Assembly (NCBI GenBank): GCA_035235625.1
Contig: CP141144.1
Coordinates: 30,811,014 to 30,875,013, forward strand
Origin: Saururus chinensis
Lineage: Eukaryota > Streptophyta > Magnoliopsida > Piperales > Saururaceae
DNA: 64,000 nt
Direction of reading: 5' to 3'
Part shown: positions 11,321 to 23,096 of the stretch, in pieces
Layout: each line of letters begins with the position of its first letter
Numbering within the stretch: position 1 is the first letter of the stretch
The notes under the pieces: generated by a model
Databases searched by the model: none
What the model was told of the DNA's origin: nothing
What the model saw: only the letters and a program-made list of their open reading frames with translations
Translations under genes and position numbers: made by a program

Positions 11321-12872
11321 TGTAATACCCCTCATATTCATCAGAATTTTTGAAAAATATAACGAATATTAAATACAATTGCCAAGGATCACCATGTACC
11401 AAAGGAGTAATTACACATACTTTGTAATATACAAAGTATTTCCAAAATTTGGCATAACATGCCTTTATACATCAGTAAGTACAAAATTTCCAAAAAAATG
11501 TACATGAAAAGCACAAAAACTGTAATTTTACAAAGAAAAGCTCTTCGTCGACTTCGTCGTATTCAAATCACATGCCTGCATAATCTGAGGGTGGGTGAGT
11601 AAATTTATACTCAGTAGGCTGAGTTAAGTTCTAAAAATATGCACGTAAAAATATCGTGTCATCTTTCTTTCAAAATCTGAAAACATCGATCGTCACAGAA
11701 TGTCGCGATACCAGACGACTTACACCCGTGCTCATGGGACAACGGGAGATGGAAGGAAAGGGAATTTCCCATGATATCCCAGTCCTGTGCGCGTCGGAAG
11801 CCAAATTTGGCAGTATCTAGAATCATAATAACCCTTAGTTTCAAGAAACCAAGGACTATCCAGAGGGTACGATTACCCAAAACTCGAAGAATTTTTTGAA
11901 AAAAGGAGAGGCATTTAAAGACAGAATTCTCTTTGAGAAATATATTTAACAAAGCTTTGGCGAATCAAAATCTTGGCATACGGTTTAGAAATTAAAGTCA
12001 CCTACCTATAACGTGCGCGAAGGATAAGAGAACTCCCTCGTAGAAGATCCTTCCTTCGAGCAAAAAAATTGGTAGAATAATGGTCCCAACGCGTAGAACA
12101 CGCTCGATTTAGTGGGGTACGTCTTTTAAACGGGCTGAAACAGGTGTAAAATGGTCCATAAACAGTAAAAGAAGTGAAAGGGAAAGATTAGAGAAGGGGC
12201 ATATTTTTTTGAGGTCTTAGAGGGGTCAGCTTGAGAAAATAATACTTCCAGTGCGTAGAGCACCCTTGATTTAGTAGGAAAAGGGTCTTGAATAATGAAA
12301 TCCGGGCTTAAAATGGTTTGGGAATGAAGAAAACAGTGAGAGGGGAAGTCCGCAGAAAAATTGGCCGGAATGGCCTTAAATAGAGGCAGACGGCGGTGAT
12401 TTTCCAAAGGGTGCCCGCCATTTATGGCGGGAGCGCGTGACGAACGCGCGTTCATCATGCGTGCGCAAATAAATGCGCATTTTTCATGACAAACGCGCGC
12501 TAGTCATGGATTCATCGTGCAAAATGCATGCGTCCGGCACGCGCAGCGCTGCGCCGAGCCGAGCCTATCCGATTTTATTTTTATTTTTTCTTAAAAATTT
12601 CAAAAAATCGTAACTTCCTATCCCGAACTCCCTTTTGCGCGTTCTTGGTACTGTTGAGCTCATATTCACGAGCCCTACAAGACTAGACTATTTATGGACT
12701 AGTTTACCCTTACATATGAAGTGGGTCCCGTCAGTTTAGAGCACGCTGCCTGAGGCCATAACTTTTGTTCCCGGTCTCAAATTTTTGTATTTTTGCTTGT
12801 CTTAACGAATTTTAATTAGACTTAGGAAAATAATAGCATTTATAAAATATCAGAAAAAGTAGGGTTATTACA
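11321..12872 (-). repeat. 3' LTR of Gypsy B
   Basis: 1552 bp. On the minus strand it begins TGTAATAACCC and ends GGGGTATTACA. Its distal half (about 12400-12560) is GC-rich with many CG and GCGCG steps. Confidence 0.93.
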
Positions 12873-12873
12873 A

Positions 12874-12888
12874 TCTACCCCCCTTAGA
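12874..12888 (-). other. polypurine tract of Gypsy B
   Basis: Reads CTAAGGGGGGTAGAT on the minus strand, immediately upstream of the 3' LTR. Confidence 0.8.
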
Positions 12889-12919
12889 AAAATTTCATCT
12901 TCGAATTGGAATTATTCAC

Positions 12920-14560
12920 TCGTTGAATAATTTAGGATACTTCTTTCTCATCTCGCCTTCCAGTTCCCAAGTGGCTTCTTCAGAAGAGTGATACTGCCAC
13001 AACACTTTCACTAAAGGAATCCTTTTTGTTCTCAGGGTTTGTTCCTTAAAATCCAAAATTTTAACTGGTTTTTCTTCAAAGGATAAGTCTAGCTCAAGAG
13101 TAATTAGACTCTGATCTAGAACATGCGAGGAGTCTCGAACGTATTTTCTAAGCATAGATACATGAAGTACGTCATGGACATTGTCGAGTTGTGGAGGCAA
13201 TGCTAATCTGTAGGCCACTACTCCTATCTTATCCAGAATTTCAAATGGTCCTACGAAGCAAAGACTTAGTTTGACTTTAATTCCAAATCTTGTGACTCCT
13301 CGGGTTGGAGAAGCCTTCAAAAGTACCTGATCTCCTACGTTGAAGTTGATATCTTTCCGTTTATGGTCAACATAACTCTTTTGACGACTCTGGGATGCCA
13401 TTAAAGGATGCTTGACTAATTTCACCTTATCTGTACACTGTTGCAGAAGTTCAGATTTGATTAAACTTCGTTCTCCTACTTCATTCCAACATGTTGGCGA
13501 TCGGCAAGGTCGTCCATACAATGCCTCATAGGGTGCCATACCTATACTGCTATGATAGCTATTTTTATAGGCAAATTCGACCAGTGGTATATGTTCGTCC
13601 CAGTTACCCTTCCAATCCATTGCACATGCTCGCAACATATCTTCCAAGGTTTGAATAGTTCTTTCTGATTGTCCATCTGTTTGTGGGTGGAAAGCAGTAC
13701 TGAACTTAAGATTTGTGCCTAATTCCTCTTGAAGTCCATGCCAAAACTTGGAAGTAAATTAGCTGTCTCGATCTGAGATAATCGAAAGTGGTATTCCATG
13801 TCGACTCATAATTTCCTTCACATATAATCTTGCAAAAGAGTTTAAGGGTTGCTTCTTTCATAAAGGAAGAAAATGCGCACTTTTTGTGAGTTGATCTACA
13901 ATTACCCAAATGGATTCGTGGCCTTGTGAAGTTATGGGTAGTGCGAAGACAAAATCCATAGTGATATGTTCCCACTTCCATTTGGGAATCTCAATATTAT
14001 GAAGGCACCCCGACGGTTTTTGATGTTCAGCCTTAACTTGCTCACAAGTTAAACATCTAGAAATATATTCTCCTATATCCTTCTTCATTCCATTCCACCA
14101 GAAACTCCTTTTTAAATCTTGATACATTTTTGTTCCCCCTGGGTGGATGCTGTATTGAGACCGATGTGCTTCATGAAATAGGTCTTCCCTTAGCTCAGGT
14201 ATTTCAGGTATTACTAATCGTCCTCGAAATCTAATATTTCCATCATAGCTTTTGGTGAAGTCAGGACTTTCAAGCAAGGTTTGTACTTCTTCATTACTTT
14301 TTTGACTTTCAAGAATACGTTCAACTAGCACCAATCTCACTTCTAGGTTGGAAATAAAAGATTTCATATTTCCAGATTGTACCTCAGGTTGGAAACTTAT
14401 CGTTTCCTCCAATAGTTTCCATTCCTTAACAAGCATGAAGGCTAATTCCCAGAATTTGTAACTTAAGGCATCAGTTACTACGTTGGCTTTTCTAGGGTGA
14501 TACTTAATAGAGAAGTCATAATCTTTAAGATATTCAATCCATCGTCTTTGTCTCATGTTG
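12920..14560 (-). pseudogene. pol: integrase and chromodomain region of Gypsy B
   Basis: The N-terminal HHCC zinc module is seen as HEAHRS...[12 protein letters not shown] followed by [12 protein letters not shown] (about 14030-14180). The catalytic core begins with the block near 13975-14000 ([13 protein letters not shown]) and continues through [21 protein letters not shown] near 13520-13590. A linker with [11 protein letters not shown] follows. The C-terminal chromodomain-like end shows [19 protein letters not shown] (about 12950-13020); in chromoviruses this domain biases insertion toward particular chromatin. The region is degraded. Confidence 0.87.
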
Positions 14561-14599
14561 AGGTCACTTTGGGAAAATATATACTTTAAACTCTGATGA

Positions 14600-15780
14600 T
14601 CGGTAAAAACTTCAAACGTTTCCCCATATAAATAGTGCCTTCAAATTTTTAATACAAAAACGACCGCTGCTAATTCCAAATCATGAGTAGGATAGTTACC
14701 TTCATGTTTCTTTAATTGTCGTGAAGCGTATGCTATCACTTTTCCGTTTTGCATTAACACACGTCCTAAGCCTCTTTTAGAAGCATTGCTATAAACGACA
14801 AATCCTCCACTGCCGGTTGGCAATGCCAAAATAGGAGCTGTCATTAATTTTTCCTTTAATTCTAGAAAACTCTTTTCGCAAGTCTTTTCCCAAATAAATT
14901 TTACCCCTTTCCTTGTCAATTTTGTTAGAGGCAAGGCGATGCTTGAAAATCCAAGTATGAATCTTCGGTAATAACCAGCAAGGCCTAAGAAGCTTCAAAT
15001 TTCTGTTACGGTCTTCAGTCTCTCCCATTTGATGATTGCTTCAATCTTAGTTGGGTCCACTGATACCCCATTCTTCGAAACGACATGTCCTAAGAAGACC
15101 ACTTGTTTCATCCAAAATTCACACTTGCTAAACTTGGAGTATAGCTTATGATTCCTCAGCATTTGAAGAACTACTTGCAGATGCACCCGATGTTCTTTTA
15201 GGCTGCTGGAGTGATAAGAATATCATCGACAAAGACGATCACAAACTTATCCAAGAAGGGCCGGAAAACTCTATTCATGAGATTCATGAAGGCAGCTGGC
15301 GCATTGGGTAAAACAAATGGCATCACTAAAACCTCATAGTGGCCATACCAGGTATGGAAAGCTGTTTTAGAGATATCCTCATTCTGAATCCTCATTCTGA
15401 ATCCTCAACTGATGGTAACCCAATCACAGATCTATTTTGGAGAAAACTTTGGCCATCTGCAGTTGATCGAACAAGTCATCTATACAAGGCAGAGGATACT
15501 TGTTCTTTATAGTGACCGCATTGAGGAGTCTATAGTTAATACATAATCTCAACGACCTGTCCTTCTTTCTCACAAATAATACTGGCGCTCCCCAAGGAGA
15601 GACGCTGGGTCAGATAAATCCTTTCTCTAGTAATTCTTGTAATTGACTTTTCATTTCCTTTAACTCTACAGGAGCCATGCGGTACGGTGCCTTAGAGATG
15701 GGGTTAGTTCCTGGCATCAATTCAATAGAAAAATCTATTTCTCTCACCAGCGGCAGTCCAGAGAGGTCTTTTGGAAAAAC
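14600..15780 (-). pseudogene. pol: reverse transcriptase and RNase H region of Gypsy B
   Basis: The RT includes PYRMAPVELKEMKSQL near 15650, [25 protein letters not shown] near 15300, the catalytic FVDDIL at about 15207-15224 and CEFWMKQVVFLGHVVS near 15090. RNase H follows with [36 protein letters not shown] (about 14650-14820). These copy the element RNA into DNA and remove the template. Gypsy-type order: RT and RNase H precede integrase. The region is degraded. Confidence 0.87.
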
Positions 15781-15899
15781 GTTGGCGAAGACTTTTACTA
15801 CTTCAATACTTTCTAGTTGAGTTGTTGTAGCTTCTTCAGTTTCCATGGTAGCAAGGTAAGCTTGACAGCCTTTGGCTAAGAACCGATGAGCCTTGACAG

Positions 15900-17433
15900 C
15901 CGAGATGATAGAAGGTTTGGAAAAATCATGAAGCCCATGGAAAGTATAACTCTCTTCTCCTTGAGTAAAGGTCACTTTCTTCTCTTTGCAATCTATTACT
16001 GCCCCATTATTGGCTAACCAATCCATACCTAATATGACGTCAAAATTGGTCATATCTAGGAGGATGAGGTCGGCCTCCCACTGACGTTTCTCTAAAGAGA
16101 TGGGTATCCCTTGAAGGAATTCATGTGCTAAAAACGTTTTTCCCATAGGGTTGGACACTTCTAAAACATATCCTAGATTTGAAATAGGATAGCCAAGGTT
16201 TAAAGCAAAATCGAACGATATGAAAGAATGTGTTGACCCTAGATCTATCAAGATTTTTGCTATTTTATCCAAGACTAGAAAGGTACCTTGAATGACTGCG
16301 GTCAACGCTTGAGCTTCCTCAGCAGTAATTACGAAGACCCGACCTTGAGCTTTTTGTTTTTGTTCTGGTCTTGATTCTTCTTGGGTCTTTCTTTTTGGAG
16401 AATCTCTAATCCAATGGCCATGTTCTCCACAGGAAAAGCACTTTCCTTCGGCAAGATAGCACGATCCGGATGGGTGGATTTTATTACATTGAGAGCATTT
16501 CTCTAATTTCCTTTCTCCCGTTATTTGAGATGATGATTCTGATGGCTTTTGAAGCTTACGATTATTTTGACTGTTAAACGTAAACTTCCACTTCTTTTCA
16601 ACAGGTCGGAAACCACTGTTTTGTCCTCGATCCTTACGTCCGACCACAAACTCTACTCTAGGATAGAGGCCAGTTCTACCGCCTTGGAAAAAGTCGTAGG
16701 TTGGTGGCCAATGACTCTTCCTCGTAATCCATTGTTTAGGCCCCTCACAAACTTTCGTGCTTTCTTTAATTCGGTCCTGCAAAAATCTGGGGCAAAACAC
16801 TGCAACTGTACAAACTTATTTTCATACTGGGCTACTGTTAAAGTCCCTTGTTGCAGATCTAAAAATTCTTTTTCCTTTCTTTCTTGGACGTGAGGAGGAA
16901 AATACTTGTCATATAATACTTCTTTAAACTCCTCCCACTTGATATGATCATTGTTTGGAAAGAAATTCCAATCTGTAGTAGGCCACCAAAACGCAGCTTC
17001 TCCCGTCATTGAGAAAGTGGCAAGTGGTACTTTACGATCATCTGGGATCTTCATTGCTTTAAAAATTCTCTCAACCTCAAAGGTCCATTTTTCAGTGGCC
17101 TCAGGGCCGTCCTCTCCTGTAAGCTCCGGTGCAAGTTTCTTAAAACGCTCCAATAGATTATTCTTTTCATCATGGCTATTTTCTCCTGAACTGGTTGAGT
17201 GATTAGAATGATTCGACTGGAATCCTTCGGCTTGAAGTTGTTGGGTCATTCTTTGCAGGTGAACCAAGGACGTAGGAGACTTGAGAATCTTCTAAGTCCA
17301 ATATTTTGATGAGTGTTTTACCCTTATAGTACTTACTCTTGCTGCAACTTCCTTCCATTAGAAGCGGCAATTTACGAGCAGTAGAATGATATAAATTTTT
17401 TGACTGAGATGTCTTGTGCTTGAGCAACGACAT
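15900..17433 (-). pseudogene. gag-pol: gag and protease region of Gypsy B
   Basis: The gag domain (about 16650-17270) carries the retrotransposon-gag features FKKLAPELTGEDGPEATEKW, FSMTGEAAFWW and W-x-EFKEVLYDKYFP. Downstream lies a single CCHC knuckle CFSCGEHGHWIRD near 16405-16446, preceded by a Cys-rich CSQCNKIHPSGSC stretch. The protease follows with LIDLGSTHSFIS (about 16216-16252) and VILGMDWL near 16020. In Gypsy elements these process and build the particle. Several starts are possible upstream (to 17433), so I do not fix the gag start. The region is degraded. Confidence 0.85.
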
Positions 17434-17585
17434 CTATTTAAACTTTACATAAAAAAAATAATTCATTTAAGTCATATTAAATAAGAAAACATACGGTAGT
17501 AATATTAAAATGGGAAAAATATACGATAATATAATAATAATTGTATTGACTGACTTAATTACTTTTTGGTAGACAGTAGAACCTT

Positions 17586-17598
17586 GGCTCTGATACCA
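17586..17598 (-). other. primer-binding site of Gypsy B
   Basis: Minus strand TGGTATCAGAGCC, two bases inside the 5' LTR, a perfect match to the initiator-Met tRNA type of site. Confidence 0.93.
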
Positions 17599-17600
17599 AC

Positions 17601-19162
17601 TGTAAGACCCCTCATATTCATCAGAATTTTTGAAAAATATAACAAATATTAAATACAATTGCCAAGGATCACCATGTACCAAAAGAGTAATTACACATAC
17701 TATACTTTGTAATATACAAAGTATTTCCAAAATTTGGCATAACATGCCTTTATACATCAATCAGTACAAAATTTCCAAAAAAAGGTACATGAAAAGTACA
17801 AAAACTATAATTTTACAAAGAAAAGCTCTTCGCCGATTTCATCATATTCAAATCACATACTTTTAGAATCTGAGGGTGGGTGAGTAAATTTATACTCAGT
17901 AGGCTGAGTTAAGTTCTAAAAATATGCACGTAGAAAGATCGTGCCATCTTTCTTTCAAAATCTAAAAACATTGATCGTCACAAAATGTTGCGATACCAGA
18001 CGACTTACACCCGTGCTCATGGGACAACGAGAGATGGAAGGAAAGGGAATTCCCCATTATATCCCAGTCCTGTGCGCGCCGGAATCCAAATTTGGTGGTA
18101 TCTAGAATCATAATAACCCTTAGTTTCGAGAAACGAAGGACTATCCAGAGGGTACGATTACCCAATACTCGGAGAATTTTTCGAAAAAAGGAGAGGCTTT
18201 TAAAGATAGAATTTTCTTTGGTTAATATCTTTAACAAAGCTTTGGAGAGTCAAAATCTCGGCATACGGTTTAGAAATTAAAGCCACCTACCTATAACACG
18301 TGTGAAGTATAAGAGAACTCCCTTGTAGAAGATCCTTCCTTCGAGTAGAAAATTTGGTAGAATAACGGTCCCAACACGTAGAGCACCCTCGATTTTGTGG
18401 GGTACAGCTTTTGAACGGGCTGAAATGGGTGTAAAATGGTCCAGAAACAGTAAAAGAAGTGAAAGGGAAAGATTAGAGAAGGGGCACGTTTTTTCGAGGT
18501 CTTAGAGGGGTCACCTTGAGAAAATAACACTTCCAGTGCATAGAGCACCCTTGATTTAGTTGGGAACGGGTTAAGGGTCACGAAATTCAGGCTTAAAATG
18601 GGTCAGGAATGAAGAAAATAGTGAGAGGGGAAGTCTACAGAAAAACTGGCCGGAATGGCCTTAAAAAGAGGCAGAGGGCAGTGATTTTCCTGTGGGAGCC
18701 CGCCGGAGCCGCCGTTTATGGCGGGCGCGAGTGATGAACGCGTGTTTGTCACAACGAACACGCGCCTGTCGCGCATTCGTCATGCATAATGCACGCATCT
18801 GGCGCATGCCGCACTGCTTAAGCCGCACGCTACGCCTCACATAGTCGAGCTGATCCGATTTTGTTTTTATTTTTATTTTTATTTTTCTAAAAATTTCAAA
18901 AAATCGTAACTTCCTATCCCGAACTCTGTTTTGCATGTTCTTGGTACCGTTGAGCTCGTATTCATGAGCCCTATCAGACTATACTATTTATGGACTATGC
19001 TTACATACGATGTGGGTCCCATTGGTTTAGAGCACGCTGCTCGAGGCCGTAACTTTGTTCCCGGTCTCAAATTTTCATATTTTTGCTTGTCTTAACAAAT
19101 TATAATTAGACTTAGGAAAATAATAATATTTATAAAATATCAAAAAAAGTTGGGTTATTACA
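17601..19162 (-). repeat. 5' LTR of Gypsy B
   Basis: 1562 bp, collinear with the copy at 11321-12872 and followed by the target duplication GGATG. The GC-rich block near 18700-18860 corresponds to the one in the other LTR. Confidence 0.93.
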
Positions 19163-19167
19163 GGATG

Positions 19168-19925
19168 AAGCTTATACTTAATATTTAATAACTATTTTGA
19201 TTCAAGTAAGTTCTTTCTCATTTTAAATTAATGTTTCATATTTAAAGAGTTTATAATCTATATAATTATTTAATTCGGCATTGATGAAAGGCACACCGAA
19301 TGCTTATAATTTCGTGTAATTATATACTTAATGCTTTCATGTAGTAAACAATCAATTACTATTGTTCTATTTCAAAGTTCTTCAAGAGATAAATTTTGTA
19401 ATTGACACGAATTTTCATTTGATCTTAATTGAGATATCATTTGAATCAAATATACATTAGAGATTTATTACAAGTGGATTTTCAATGCCTTAGCACTTTC
19501 TCTTTGATTGTCTCTTATTCTCTATTTTACCTTTTCTCTATTATATTCTCTTCATAATAGTTTTCTTTGTCACACAAGGCTTTCCCTATGGATCGACCTT
19601 GTTTAGTATAGTTGACAAGTAAAAAAAATAAATATGAATTAGACTACTTCATAGTCTTGGTTTGGACGTAACAACATGCATCTATGTCAAATTGTGTAGT
19701 TAATGGGAGCTAATTTCTCCTTATTTTTATCATCACTTAGACGAATTTTTGGAATTCATTGCTCCTTTACTTCGAGTCTATTTAGATTGGTGTAAACCGG
19801 AAGAAAGAGAAAGAGAGAGAGAGAAAAAGTGAATCTAGGTGAAAGAGAAAATAGGTGATTCCTAAAAAATTTCCACTATTAGGTTGCACAAATGATGTTA
19901 GAGAAAATTGAAACTTATACCCACA
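19168..19925. other. no gene; possible continuation of a relic repeat
   Basis: AT-rich DNA continuing the sequence interrupted by element B. CTTTCCCTATGGATCGACC near 19580 resembles the conserved tail of some plant LTR elements. No domain or RNA gene seen. Confidence 0.35.
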
Positions 19926-19929
19926 AATT

Positions 19930-20540
19930 GTGGTAATGTTGGTGGAGTTAGCCATGGTGGTGGAGGTGGTAGTGGTAACAGTGGTGATGGTGGTGATGAC
20001 AGTTGTGGCAGCAGTGATGGTGTCTAGGCTGGCAGTGGTGGTGCTGGTGGAGGAGGTGGTGCTGGTGGTAACAGTAGTGACGGTAGTGACGACGATTGTG
20101 GCAGCAATGATGGTGTTTGGGGTGGTGGTGGAGGAGGTGGTGGTAGCGGAGCTCGTGGTGGCGGTGTCAGTGGTAGAGGAGGTAGTGGCGGTGGTAGCGG
20201 CGGTGGTACTAGCAGCAGCAGTGGTGGCAGTAGTGATGGGGGTGGCAGTGGCAAAGGTGGTGGTAGTGGCAATGGTAGTGGTAGCAGTGGCATTGGCAGC
20301 AGCGGTGGTGGCGACGGTGTTGATGGTAGCGGTGGTGGTGGTGGTGGCAATGGGGGTAGTGGCGGTCGTGTTGGTGGTAGGAGTGGTAGTGGCAATGGCA
20401 GTGGTGGTGGAGGTGGTGGTGTTGTTGGTAGCTGCTTTGGTGGCAGGGGTGGTGGTAGTGGCAGTGCGTTGGTAGTAATAGAGGTGGCGGGGTGGTGATT
20501 GTGGTGGTGGCATATGTCATAGTTGTGGTGGCGGCAAGAC
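19930..20540. repeat. (GGT)n-type triplet and minisatellite array
   Basis: About 600 bp built of GGT, GTG, GGC, AGT and AAT triplets on the plus strand. A longer unit, marked by GGTAACAGT...GATGGTGT, occurs twice about 110 bases apart (near 19970-20025 and 20065-20120). Because the triplet rhythm rarely makes stops, all phases are nearly open: one plus phase is Gly/Ser-rich (like GGGSGNGSGSSG) over about 185 codons with one TAG near 20024; the others would be Val-rich, or Thr- or Pro-rich on the minus strand. The Gly-rich phase has no good ATG. I call it low-complexity repeat; a relic glycine-rich protein exon is possible but unsupported. Confidence 0.8.
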
Positions 20541-20689
20541 ATAAGTCTTTAGAATTTTTATTTTCTCCCAAAATTCATGGGTTGATACGTAAAAAGTTTT
20601 GGGGCCAATTTTTTATCCATTTTCTCTTAGTTTTAAGTCTAGTTTCTCTTTCTCTATTGCACTGAACAGTGAAAATTGAAAGATTTTTA

Positions 20690-21300
20690 AAAGATTCGTT
20701 TCTTTTGCTCCACTTTATACCAATCGAAACAACCCTTTGTGTCTTATGTCATGAAAAGATGTTGTTTGGTGGAATCCTTCGTCACAAGGGTATTTTCTCC
20801 TATATCAGCTTATACTATTATCAAGACTCTTGGCAATGGAATGTTTTGGACTCCTATGGTATGGTGCAAGCATAATATACCACGTCACTTTTTATCACAT
20901 GGATTATTGGCATCTAATTTTAAATAACTTGCAAAAGAGAGTATTATATATTGCAAATTTGTGTATCCTTTGCAAATTGGAATGAGGAATTAATCATTCA
21001 GACATTCTTTAAGTGTAGTAATTCTAAATGGATCATTCTCTCCATTTTTGGGATTCTGAGGTGTGATACCCCTCCTCAAATTCTTAACCACTTAATTCTC
21101 CATATCTCATGTATATTTGCGAAAAATATCAAGCTTGGATATATCCTTAAGGTCTTCCTTTTATCACGTACGGTGGGAGCGTAATGTTAGAATCTTTCAG
21201 GGTCTTCCATGCACAGAGTCAAGCTTCTTCAGTGTTGTGAATATAAAGTCAGAAAGTACATTTCATCTTAACAAAAATTTATGTTCTTTCTTAATGAATT
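20690..21300 (+). pseudogene. LINE ORF2 C-terminal fragment (zf-RVT domain)
   Basis: Plus-strand pieces match the pattern at the end of plant L1-type ORF2 proteins: MVWCKHNIPRHFLSHGLLAS (about 20854-20913), then a CxxC piece NLCILCKLE (about 20957-20983), then EELIIQTFFKCSNSKWI (about 20986-21036), and finally SSFYHVRWERNVRIFQG (about 21154-21204). In intact proteins these are the Trp-rich lead-in, zinc-binding Cys pairs and the W-x-ERN-x-RIF tail. Here they lie in different frames: a stop occurs at 20925-20927 and at least one frameshift separates CILCKLE from EELIIQTFF, so it is a dead fragment. No poly-A tail or endonuclease and RT domains are seen upstream. A host zf-RVT relic is the alternative. 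Confidence 0.6.
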
Positions 21301-21768
21301 CCCTTTTTTTCATTAAGATGGCATTGCAACCCCTAATTGGGACAACTCTCTTGAATTTTTCTCTCCCAGTTACGGTCTGTGCTTAATATTATTTCACTTT
21401 TACAAAACAATATCATGAGAAGAGGCAGGTACAATTAAATACTCTTCGCCATAAAGTTCTTGTATTTACTTATGTCTCTTTATCCTGCTGAGTACACTTT
21501 GTTGTGTTCATACTTCTTTGTGATGCACGTTTGTCTAGGTGAGGTGTTGAGGTCTACTATAGGTGCATGATGACAATATTCAAAACAAGGGCCATCCAAC
21601 AAACATCAAAATCAATTAAAATGAGTGATTATGTGAAAAGATACACCTCATCCAGAGTCATGACGCTTGTCCTACTTACAACCTTGAAGATCATTAGCAG
21701 GAGGTCACTTCGAATAATTTCAGTAGCTTTTCTTTGAGGGCATTTTTATTGTTAACTACCCTTCGTTA
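21301..21768. other. flanking DNA; paralogue begins near 21577
   Basis: No gene. From about 21577 the sequence (GCCATCCAACAAACATC, AAAATGAGTGATTATGTG, ACCTTGAAGATCATTAG) is a diverged copy of 48325 onwards. Confidence 0.5.
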
Positions 21769-21776
21769 GTCATTAG

Positions 21777-21991
21777 TAAGGGTGTTAATGAGTCGAGCTG
21801 AGCCAAGTATTAAGTTGCTGCGGCTTGAGCTCAAATTGCTGAAGCTCGGCTCGAGCTCGGCTCAAATCTCGAATAAACTCTAACCTTTCAGCTCGAGCTC
21901 GGCTCAAATTAGAAATTTAAAGCTTGGCTCGATCTTGAGCTTGAACTTTAATAAGTGAATCATAAGCCTTGGCTTAAACTGAAAAAATAAA

Positions 21992-22030
<39 letters not shown>

Positions 22031-23088
22031 ATATAAAGTATCATACATACGAATATATTTTTAGTATTAAATATTAATAAATATACTTCAACAAGTATTA
22101 CAACTCCACCGTGAACATTTGATTATAGTGACTATGAAAGAAGAAAACTATGACAAATAAGTTTTAGTTACATTTGCTAAAAAAATGCAACATTATTATT
22201 TTTCTCTCTTTATGTACATATAATCACTAAACAAGATGTAAAAAATAAAAATTATTTAGGCAACATTGTCATCTACTTTTTTATGTTTTCTTTTCTTTAC
22301 ATGCTTATAAATCACTAATAAAAAAGTTATTCTGTAACCCGAGTGTGCCTTTAAAAAATTCTGAAGTACATGTAAAAAGATATGCATTTTGTAAGATGTG
22401 GACGGTCCCAATGTCATGCTTCAACTTTTAAAAGAATATCTAATCATTCTTTTCTAAACTAAGGTTGGTCCACAAATGTCATGCTTCTTTTTGAATTATT
22501 TTTAAGTATATTAGTGTGATATAATGTTGACCATCGTCATATACTTATAGCTCCATTTGGTTTTTTAATTGAACTAATTTTAGTTCAACTTCAAGAATCA
22601 AATAGCTCTATTAATTTGGGACAGAAGGAGTATATTAGTGTTTGTGTCTCCAATATTTTTATTTTTATAAAATATATATCATATATAAAAATTATATCTC
22701 CATTATAATTTAACAAGGATATATATCATGAAATTTTTTTATATGAGTTTAGAATCTTGTACGTCAGCATGAGCAAAGACATCATGGGCCATCAGAACAA
22801 GATCTAAATGCGCAAGAAGACATAAACTAATCTACCTCCCAAGTTATGTGTGTTCTTAGATGGTAATATGAGGATGCGTGACATCGATACTCACATAGTC
22901 GTGAGTGAGCCTTGAATCATATAAACAAGTTTCATATATCAATATGATACATAGTATTAGTATATAAATACTCACATAGTCGTCCGGCTCAAATCGAGTT
23001 CGAGTAGAGCTTATTTCGAGCTAAGCCGAGACGAGCCGAGCTGGGTTTGCTCACAAGCTAGCTCAGCTCATTTACAATTACAACACTA
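21777..23088. mobile_element. non-autonomous hAT-like DNA transposon
   Basis: A 1312-bp element flanked by a perfect 8-base duplication GTCATTAG (21769-21776 and 23089-23096), the length typical of hAT. The ends are imperfect inverted repeats: left TAAGGGTGTTAATGAG..GAGCTGAGC, right (complement) TAGTGTTGTAATTG..AATGAGCTGAGC. Both subterminal regions are rich in short GAGCTCGGCTCGAGC-type words (21795-21925 on the left, 22980-23070 on the right), which could bind transposase. The inside holds no transposase frame, so mobility would have needed a transposase supplied elsewhere. A TTTGGGACAGAAGGAGTA stretch near 22615-22632 looks like one end of a Stowaway MITE. Confidence 0.75.
21996..22026. 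repeat. (TA)n microsatellite
   Basis: About 15 uninterrupted TA units inside the hAT-like element. Confidence 0.95.
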
Positions 23089-23096
23089 GTCATTAG

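Larger units (their letters stand above)
11321..19162 (-). mobile_element. Ty3/Gypsy chromovirus B (Tekay/Del-like), full-length fossil
   Basis: Two LTRs (11321-12872 and 17601-19162) are flanked by the 5-base duplication GGATG (11316-11320 and 19163-19167). The element reads right to left: 5' LTR, initiator-Met PBS, gag, protease, reverse transcriptase, RNase H, integrase with a C-terminal chromodomain, polypurine tract, 3' LTR. Gypsy order and the chromodomain place it among the chromoviruses. The RT opening (SKAPYRMAPVELKEMKSQL) and RNase H wording ([15 protein letters not shown]) match the Tekay/Del group. All parts are visible, but the coding region has several breaks. The LTRs are clearly alike by eye, suggesting a younger insertion than Copia A. 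Confidence 0.95.

Noticed and set aside
19930-20513. Val-rich, Thr-rich and Pro-rich proteins in the triplet array
   Set aside because: They are phase shadows of the same simple repeat, with no domain or start context.
22615-22634. Second Stowaway MITE inside the hAT-like element
   Set aside because: Only one end (GGGACAGAAGGAGTA) is visible; no partner end was found nearby, so it is not listed as a separate element.
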